The notes under the pieces: generated by a model
What the model saw: the letters and a program-made list of their open reading frames with translations, nothing else
Told to the model about the DNA's origin: nothing
Database searches by the model: none
From: Candidatus Aminicenantota bacterium
Lineage (GTDB): Bacteria > Acidobacteriota > Aminicenantia > Aminicenantales > Aminicenantaceae
Direction: 5' to 3'
NCBI GenBank assembly: GCA_003648765.1
Contig: QMPV01000007.1
Span: forward strand, 1 to 37,904
DNA length: 37,904 nucleotides
Shown here: positions 32,452 through 37,904 of the stretch, in pieces
How positions within the stretch are numbered: position 1 is the first letter of the stretch
How the letters are laid out: every line of letters begins with the position of its first letter
Made by a program: the position numbers and the translations under genes

Positions 32452-34731
32452 ATGAAAAAAAGAAAACCATCTTCCTCCAAAGAAAAAAAATCCCGACCCA
32501 AAAAACATCTTTTGACCGAGATCTTCTTTCTCCTTCTTTTTTTCCTGACTCTTTTCTTATTGATTAGTCTTCTCAGCTATCATCCCCTTGATCCCACCTG
32601 GGCTTCTACCTCCACCCAATTCTCTCAAATCCATAATTATGGAGGCCGTTTAGGAGCTTTCCTGGCTGATACCTTTTTCCAATTTATGGGCTTGTCCTCT
32701 TTTTTATTGGTTTTAATTCTTGGCTATTTCTTTACCCTGGGTTTCTTCAAAAAACAGAAGGGAGAATTTATTAATAATTTTCTTGGCCTCCTTTTTATCC
32801 TGATGGCCACTAGCAGCCTTCTAGCCATTCTCATTCCCTACGTTGAATGGCGCCAAATAAAACTGGCCTCAGGAGGCCTTGTCGGAACTATTTTTTCTTC
32901 TTTTTGTCTTCGGTGGTTGAACCAATGGGGTTCCTTCCTCTTCCTGGTGGCTTTCTTACTGATTGGTTGCCTTCTAAGTTTCAATCTCTCGGTAAGGCGT
33001 CTTTTCGCCTTCTGGATAAGAATAATTAAATTCATCTTTAAAGAACTCCGTTTGCGGATTGTCCATTACCAGAAAGAGAAATCACGTCAGAAAATGCGGC
33101 AAAAAATCCAGGAAAAATATCTCAAACCACCCCAAAGGAAAGCCCCTCCTTCTCCTCGGCCAATGGGTCCAACAGTCGTCTCCCCCCCACCTCCACCGCC
33201 CACTCCTCCTGCAAAAAAAGAAGGATATCTCTTCCCTGAAATAGCCCAGTCGGGTGATTATCGTTTCCCTCCAGTCACTCTCTTAGAGGCAGGCCAAGAG
33301 GCTGAACAAATTGACAAAAGAGAACTTTTCGAAAAGAAACAGATTATTGAAGCTAAACTCAGAGAATTCAGAGTGGAAGGTGAAGTCAGAGAATACCATC
33401 CTGGGCCAGTGATTACCACCTATGAATTCTATCCCAGCCCTGGAATTACTGTCAGCCAAGTGGCCAATCGCTCCGAAGATCTCTCTCTCGCCTTGGGAGC
33501 CGAATCTGTCAGAATCCAGCGAATTCCAGGGAAATCATCCTTAGGTATAGAAGTACCCAACAATAAAAGAGAGATCATCCGCCTCCGGGACATAATTCAA
33601 AGCGAAAATTTCCAACGTTCACCTTCCAAACTAACCTATGCTCTGGGCAAAACAATTCATGGAGAGGTTTATATCACCGACTTAGGGGTGATGCCTCATC
33701 TGCTTTTGGCCGGAGCAACTGGAACGGGCAAAAGTGTGGCTTTAAACACTTTGATAATTTCTATTCTTTATAAAGCCACTCCAGAAGAAGTCAAATTAAT
33801 TCTGATTGACCCCAAACGATTAGAATTTAATCAATATGACGGCATTCCCCATCTTCTCTGTCCAGTGGTTCGAGACGCTAAAAAAGCCAGCACTATTCTT
33901 CTTGATGCTGTCAAACGAATGGAAGAAAGGTATCGCCTCTTGAGTGAGGCTGGGGTCCGGCATATAGAGCAGTACAACCAATTAATCCGGCAAGGGAAGA
34001 TAGCACCTCCTTCCAAAGAGGAAGAAAATCAAAATTCTTCTTCAGAATCTAAGATACTGCCCTATTTGGTGATTATTATTGACGAGTTGGCCGAATTAAT
34101 GATGATTGGCGCTCAGGATATGGAATATTGTATTGCCCGGCTGGCCCAGTTAGCCCGAGCGGTAGGTATCCATCTCGTTATGGCCACTCAACGTCCTTCC
34201 ACTGATGTTATTACAGGTACAATTAAAAACAATTTCCCTTCTCGCATTGCCTTTCGAGTCCCGAGCAAAATCGACTCCCGAATTATTATCGATACTGTCG
34301 GGGCTGAAAAATTACTGGGTAACGGAGATATGCTCTTCTTGCCGCCTCACTATCCCCGACTCATTCGTCTCCACGGCTCTTTTGTTTCCCTACCTGAAAT
34401 CACTCGGGTGGTCAATTACATTAAAAAACAAAGAAAGCCTGAATACGACGAAAAAATAGTCAGTGTTCTAAAAGGTAAAAGGATTTCTTTTGAAGATGAA
34501 GCTGAGACTAAAGATCCTCTTTATGAAAAAGCCCTCGAACTCATTCTTTTAACCGGTCAAGCCTCCGCCTCCTATCTCCAGCGAAAATTTAAACTAGGTT
34601 ACAATCGAGCCGCTAGGATCATCGACCAGATGGAACAAGAAGGAATACTAGGACCTTCTGAAGGGAGTAAACCCAGAGAAATTTTAGTTGACCCTCAGGA
34701 ATATTTAAGCAAAATTCGTCAGGAGGAGTAA
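32452..34731 (+). CDS. ftsK: DNA translocase FtsK (SpoIIIE/FtsK family)
   Basis: A 759-residue septal DNA pump that moves chromosome ends during division. Four membrane helices occupy about residues 20-185, followed by a short proline-rich linker (about 225-255) instead of the long linker of E. coli FtsK. The motor domain has Walker A GATGTGKS (421-428), Walker B-like VIIIDELAEL and ATQRPSTDVITG. The C-terminal gamma winged-helix domain (AREA near LILLTGQASASYLQRKF to LGPSEGSKPREIL) recognises polar DNA motifs and activates XerCD. Architecture and length resemble SpoIIIE-type proteins. The last codons (CAG GAG GAG) double as the ribosome site of the next gene. Confidence 0.95.
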   Translation: MKKRKPSSSKEKKSRPKKHLLTEIFFLLLFFLTLFLLISLLSYHPLDPTWASTSTQFSQIHNYGGRLGAFLADTFFQFMGLSSFLLVLILGYFFTLGFFKKQKGEFINNFLGLLFILMATSSLLAILIPYVEWRQIKLASGGLVGTIFSSFCLRWLNQWGSFLFLVAFLLIGCLLSFNLSVRRLFAFWIRIIKFIFKELRLRIVHYQKEKSRQKMRQKIQEKYLKPPQRKAPPSPRPMGPTVVSPPPPPPTPPAKKEGYLFPEIAQSGDYRFPPVTLLEAGQEAEQIDKRELFEKKQIIEAKLREFRVEGEVREYHPGPVITTYEFYPSPGITVSQVANRSEDLSLALGAESVRIQRIPGKSSLGIEVPNNKREIIRLRDIIQSENFQRSPSKLTYALGKTIHGEVYITDLGVMPHLLLAGATGTGKSVALNTLIISILYKATPEEVKLILIDPKRLEFNQYDGIPHLLCPVVRDAKKASTILLDAVKRMEERYRLLSEAGVRHIEQYNQLIRQGKIAPPSKEEENQNSSSESKILPYLVIIIDELAELMMIGAQDMEYCIARLAQLARAVGIHLVMATQRPSTDVITGTIKNNFPSRIAFRVPSKIDSRIIIDTVGAEKLLGNGDMLFLPPHYPRLIRLHGSFVSLPEITRVVNYIKKQRKPEYDEKIVSVLKGKRISFEDEAETKDPLYEKALELILLTGQASASYLQRKFKLGYNRAARIIDQMEQEGILGPSEGSKPREILVDPQEYLSKIRQEE
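34721..34728 (+). promoter_or_regulatory. Ribosome binding site for the TTG-started LutB-LutA fusion, inside ftsK
   Basis: AGGAGGAG forms the last codons of ftsK and lies three bases before the TTG at 34732, which directly follows the ftsK stop codon. It is the strongest Shine-Dalgarno match in the window and supports a TTG start with coupled translation. Confidence 0.7.
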
Positions 34732-36870
34732 TTGTTCCGGCTCCGCCGCACCAGAAAAAAAGTTAGAAGCGCTCTTCAAAACATCGACCTTCAACAGGCT
34801 CTGGAAAGAGCTTCAACTCACCATCTTCGCCAATTTAAAGCCAATGAACCCCGAATAAAATGGTCTGAATTAAAACTAAAGGCCCAGGAAATCCGCCAAA
34901 AAAACCTGGAAAAACTCCCTCAATTAATTGAACAATTTTGCAGCGAAGCTCGCCGGAGTGGGGCTCAAATTTACTGGGCCGAAACTGCCTCTGAAGCCAG
35001 AAATATCATCGAAAAAATAATTCATCAAAAAAAAGCTAAGTTAGTGGTTAAGGCCAAATCAATGGTCAGTGAGGAGATAGAATTAAATTCATATCTCCAG
35101 CAAAAAGGGATAAAAATCATTGAGACTGATTTAGGTGAATGGATTGTTCAACTAGCTGGGGATCGACCTTCCCACATTACAGCTCCAGCTCTTCACCTGA
35201 CCAAAGAAAAGATGGCTGAATTATTAAAAAATAAATTCCACCAGGACATTCCCTCTCAACCTGAAGCCATTGTTGAGTTCGCGCGGCAAAATATCCGGCA
35301 AGCCTTTTCCCAAGCCGAAATTGGCCTTTCCGGGGCTAATTTTGCCGTAGCTGAGACAGGCTCTCTCCTCATCATTAGCAATGAGGGGAACGCCAGACTA
35401 GCTACTTCTCTCCCCCCTGTCCATATTGCCCTACTTACTTTGGAAAAATTTGTTCAGACCCTGGAAGAGGCTATGACCTTAACCAAAGCTCTTATCTTTG
35501 CTTCCTCCGGGAATAGGATGACTGCCTATGTCTCTCTTATTACGGGACCAAGCCGAACTACTGATATCGAAAAACAAACGATCATCGGCGCTCATGGCCC
35601 AAGAGAGGTGCATATAATTATTTTAGATAATGGACGCTCATCAGCTCTCCAAGATAAGACTTTGAAGCAAGCTCTAACTTGCTTTAAGTGCGGGGGCTGT
35701 CTCTTAGTTTGTCCAGTCTTCCAAGCTGTCGGCGGTCATATATATGGGGGGCCTATCTACCCAGGTGGCATTGGAGCTGTTCTGACTTCTATCACCCGCT
35801 CTCCACAAGAGGCGCTCCTTGCAGCTGATCTCTGTGCTGATTGCAAAAAATGTGAAGACTTCTGTCCAATGGGTGTCCTTACAGGAGAAATTCTTCTTGA
35901 GCTGAAAAACCGCTTACCCACAACTCCCGAGGAAAAAATTCTTTCTAAATTCTTTCGCTACTCTTCACTCCCCAAAATTGCGGTTAAACTCGGTTTTCAA
36001 GCTCAACGCCTCCTAAAAAAAGACATCCAATCCTGGCTTCCCCCTCTAGTCTGGCTAGCTGAGAAAAAACTCCCTCCTCTCCCCCCTCATTCTTATTTCC
36101 CTCCCCTCCCCGAAGATAAAAAAGAAGATAAAACTAAGAAAAAAGTTTTTCTTTTTCAGGGATGCCTCATCCGTTTTCTCTTTCCCAGCATCGCTCGAGC
36201 CGCCACTCAAATTTTGCGTTTTTTCCATCTCGAAGTTATCTCTCCCCCCCAGCAAGTGTGTTGCGGTGCCCCTAATTTGCACTTAGGACAGAAAAAAGAC
36301 TTTATAACTTTAGCTCAAAAAAACATCCAACTTATCTGCGAAGCTAACCCTGATTTTATTTTAACTCTATGCCCTACAGGTAATGCCATCTTGCGAAAAA
36401 AATATCCTCAGGAATTTCCTGAATTCAGGCCGTGGTCATCTCGCATCTTTGATTTGACTAATTTTCTCGCCATCAAAGAGTTCTTCCCACCCCAGCTTCA
36501 CCAGTCAAAAGAGAAAATTTTCTACCACTATTCCTGTCACTATCTCTATGAATTAGGACTTGAGAAGCCACCACTTGAGGTTCTGAGCAATTGGGGCTAC
36601 CAACCAATCGTTGAGGATGAACCTCGCCGATGCTGTGGTTTTGCGGGAGCTTTTTCTTTTAAAAATCCGGAATTAGCTCATCATTTATGGGTCAAGAAAA
36701 AAGAAAAAATCGAGCAAAGTCAACTTGAAATCATTGCCACAGACTGCCCCGGATGTATTTTCCAGCTGAAAAGTTATCTCCAAAAAGAGGAAAACAGGTA
36801 TGCAGTCTATCACACCGTAGAACTCTTAGCGCAAAGATTGTCAGAAAAATTGAGGGAAAATTCTCAATGA
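34732..36870 (+). CDS. LutB-LutA (LldF-LldE) fusion: LUD-domain, two 4Fe-4S motifs and two CCG domains
   Basis: A 712-residue iron-sulphur oxidoreductase. Residues about 60-305 are a LUD domain (FAVAETGSLLIISNEGNAR, ITGPSRTTDIE). Two ferredoxin-type motifs follow, C317-x2-C-x2-C-x3-C327-P and C368-x2-C-x2-C-x3-C378-P, completing LutB. The remaining 240 residues are LutA, with two CCG cysteine-rich domains (CCGAPN at 510, CCGFAG at 634, plus HYSCHYL and TDCPGCIFQL). LutA and LutB are normally separate subunits of the L-lactate dehydrogenase LutABC. Here they form one chain, and no LutC gene is visible. The role is probably lactate or another 2-hydroxy acid oxidation, by family. It abuts ftsK and ends seven bases inside the convergent HD-GYP gene. 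Confidence 0.87.
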   Translation: MFRLRRTRKKVRSALQNIDLQQALERASTHHLRQFKANEPRIKWSELKLKAQEIRQKNLEKLPQLIEQFCSEARRSGAQIYWAETASEARNIIEKIIHQKKAKLVVKAKSMVSEEIELNSYLQQKGIKIIETDLGEWIVQLAGDRPSHITAPALHLTKEKMAELLKNKFHQDIPSQPEAIVEFARQNIRQAFSQAEIGLSGANFAVAETGSLLIISNEGNARLATSLPPVHIALLTLEKFVQTLEEAMTLTKALIFASSGNRMTAYVSLITGPSRTTDIEKQTIIGAHGPREVHIIILDNGRSSALQDKTLKQALTCFKCGGCLLVCPVFQAVGGHIYGGPIYPGGIGAVLTSITRSPQEALLAADLCADCKKCEDFCPMGVLTGEILLELKNRLPTTPEEKILSKFFRYSSLPKIAVKLGFQAQRLLKKDIQSWLPPLVWLAEKKLPPLPPHSYFPPLPEDKKEDKTKKKVFLFQGCLIRFLFPSIARAATQILRFFHLEVISPPQQVCCGAPNLHLGQKKDFITLAQKNIQLICEANPDFILTLCPTGNAILRKKYPQEFPEFRPWSSRIFDLTNFLAIKEFFPPQLHQSKEKIFYHYSCHYLYELGLEKPPLEVLSNWGYQPIVEDEPRRCCGFAGAFSFKNPELAHHLWVKKKEKIEQSQLEIIATDCPGCIFQLKSYLQKEENRYAVYHTVELLAQRLSEKLRENSQ

Positions 36871-37760
36871 AGAGTGGTTAAGTAATTTCTGTGATAGGCA
36901 TTATATTTAATCTCTAGCCAGACTTCTTCCTTAACTGAGAAAAAGGCCTCTACCACCTCGGGGTCAAACTGGGAACCCTTTCCCTTTTCGATTTCTTCAC
37001 AGGCCACAAACAAACTCTGGCCAGAACGATAAGGTCGATCTGAAGTGATGGCATCTAAGGTATCCGCCACCGAAAATATTCGGGCTTCTAAAGGAATTTC
37101 CCCCCCCGCCAAACCGTAAGGATACCCTTGCCCGTCATAACGTTCATGATGATAAAGAACTACATTGGCCGCCTTTTTTAAAAAATCATAATCCATGATC
37201 AATTCATAGCCTAGGAGAGGATGTTCCTGCACGATCTGTCTTTCCATCTCAGTCAAAGCACCGGGTTTCCGTAAGATCGATTCCGGAATTCCAATCTTGC
37301 CGATATCGTGGAGGAGAGCTCCTCTTTCCAGATCAACCAAAAATTCTTGGTCCTCAATCCCCAATGCCCGGGCCAGGACAAGAGAATACTGGGCCACTAA
37401 CTGAGAATGACCGAGCGTATCTTCATTGCCATCGGTAGCGGCAATTAAATAAAGAAGGTTAGAATTAAAGAAAACAGACTTTTCCTTTAAATCAAGCGAC
37501 AGTCGAGAACCCTCTGGCTGAAATAGATGATAATAAGTGGATTTAATTTCTTCCAAAATGAGCCGGGCAGAACGCAACTTCTGATTATTTTGAGGAGCCC
37601 ATTTAGGAAGACCCCCCTCTTTCTCCCAGTCAAGCTCGAAAAACTCCTGGAAATCACCCTTTCTGGCGTAAATATCCGTTTTCAAAAAATTCGGAGAAAA
37701 ATCCGTTTCCTGAATAATGGAGGGGAAATTGAATTTTTCCATCTTGGCTTTCTTAATCAT
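36864..37760 (-). CDS. HD-GYP domain cyclic-di-GMP phosphodiesterase
   Basis: A 298-residue protein. The last 185 residues are an HD-GYP domain: H118, the metal pair H151-D152 in HDIGKIGIP, and HHERYDGQGYP at 204-214 with the intact GYP. The domain hydrolyses cyclic-di-GMP to GMP or pGpG. The first 100 residues are not a receiver, PAS or GAF domain that I recognise and have no membrane helix, so the input is unknown. An alternative start is the ATG at codon 7 (37742). There is no Shine-Dalgarno sequence at either. A perfect palindrome lies 24 bases upstream. The gene overlaps the convergent LutB-LutA fusion by seven bases. Confidence 0.88.
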   Translation of the reverse strand: MIKKAKMEKFNFPSIIQETDFSPNFLKTDIYARKGDFQEFFELDWEKEGGLPKWAPQNNQKLRSARLILEEIKSTYYHLFQPEGSRLSLDLKEKSVFFNSNLLYLIAATDGNEDTLGHSQLVAQYSLVLARALGIEDQEFLVDLERGALLHDIGKIGIPESILRKPGALTEMERQIVQEHPLLGYELIMDYDFLKKAANVVLYHHERYDGQGYPYGLAGGEIPLEARIFSVADTLDAITSDRPYRSGQSLFVACEEIEKGKGSQFDPEVVEAFFSVKEEVWLEIKYNAYHRNYLTTLH

Positions 37761-37783
37761 GGCACTAATTTAGTCGCAAAAAG

Positions 37784-37800
37784 TGTTCACAAATTGAACA
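37784..37800. promoter_or_regulatory. Perfect palindrome upstream of the HD-GYP gene, possible operator
   Basis: TGTTCACAAATTGAACA is a six-base inverted repeat around a five-base centre. It lies between the end of the partial upstream frame and the HD-GYP start, about where a -35 would be if TAAATT near 37768 is a -10. The size and symmetry fit a dimeric repressor site. The regulator is unknown. Confidence 0.35.
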
Positions 37801-37805
37801 TTATT

Positions 37806-37904
37806 TTAAAAATTTTTTAACTCCGCCTGTCCCGCACCTGAAGAAATCCTTCGCGGTAAAGTTTCGACTACCTGAAATCCTTTTTCTTTTAAGCTCCTTT
37901 CCAC
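37806..37904 (-). CDS. C-terminal tail of an unidentified gene (partial, enters from the right edge)
   Basis: A minus-strand frame is open from the window edge for 32 codons to a TAA at 37806-37808. It reads VERSLKEKGFQVVETLPRRI, then SSGAGQAELKNF. Composition and codon use look like coding sequence, and it lies 45 bases upstream of the HD-GYP start on the same strand. The phrase PRRISSGAGQA faintly resembles the PR-x-ISS-x-C/G-G region of DUF3343 (putative Se/S carrier) proteins, but there is too little to assign it. Confidence 0.45.
   Translation of the reverse strand: MERSLKEKGFQVVETLPRRISSGAGQAELKNF

Noticed and set aside
1-37904. CRISPR arrays, tRNA or rRNA genes, insertion sequences, phage or defence genes.
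   Set aside because: Reading the intergenic regions on both strands gave no spaced repeats, cloverleaf-like sequences, terminal inverted repeats with a transposase, or recognisable defence proteins.

Overview
This window looks like chromosome of a diderm (Gram-negative-type), moderately AT-rich bacterium with a compact gene layout. Evidence for an outer membrane is a secreted AMIN-domain protein with a C-terminal beta-barrel ending in Phe, two ArnT-like membrane glycosyltransferases and a heptosyltransferase-type GT9. The ATP synthase genes are in the split arrangement (b', b, delta, alpha, gamma behind accD-folC, with no a or c subunit gene upstream) that I associate with Deltaproteobacteria, Acidobacteria and neighbouring candidate phyla. 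Secreted beta-propeller/FN3 proteins would fit an Aminicenantes-like lineage, but that placement is a guess. I see no tRNA, rRNA, CRISPR array, transposase, phage gene or integration site. Most of the window reads as core metabolism plus cell-envelope glycobiology.

Layout. (1) 1-6356, minus strand: an atypical receiver protein, accD, folC, then atpF'-atpF-atpH-atpA-atpG, with gamma running off the left edge. (2) 6725-10682, plus strand: a glycan cassette of polyprenyl-phosphate GT2, GT4, NAD-dependent epimerase and methyltransferase. (3) 10716-11960, minus strand: a sodium/proton-dicarboxylate symporter. (4) 12294-17052, minus strand: YdjC/NaxD-type deacetylase, GT2, GT39 (ArnT-like) and left-handed beta-helix acyltransferase. 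(5) 17589-23949, plus strand: asnB, methyltransferase, GT9, Dpm1-type GT2, rsmA/ksgA and a radical SAM/SPASM protein. (6) 24075-32102: an AMIN/beta-barrel protein and a second GT39 on the plus strand, interleaved with two minus-strand paralogues built as signal peptide, seven-bladed propeller and FN3 repeats. Convergent neighbours here share their stop codons. (7) 32452-37904: ftsK followed directly by a LutB-LutA fusion (plus), then an HD-GYP phosphodiesterase and the tail of another gene (minus).

How the parts may work together. Region 4 has the logic of the Francisella FlmF2-NaxD-FlmK and Bordetella LgmA-C-B lipid A modification routes. A GT2 charges undecaprenyl phosphate with an N-acetylated amino sugar, a YdjC-fold deacetylase removes the acetyl group, and an ArnT-like GT-C enzyme transfers the sugar outside the inner membrane. 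Here the three genes are adjacent and followed by an acyltransferase gene. This is the most system-like content in the window. Region 2 and the second GT39 could supply or use similar lipid-linked sugars.

Expression signals. Several sigma70-like promoters are visible by eye. Two of them (6725 GT2, 32452 ftsK) put an extended -10 exactly seven bases before the ATG, which predicts leaderless mRNAs. Three genes use TTG starts preceded by strong Shine-Dalgarno sequences. No convincing intrinsic terminator was found between convergent genes.
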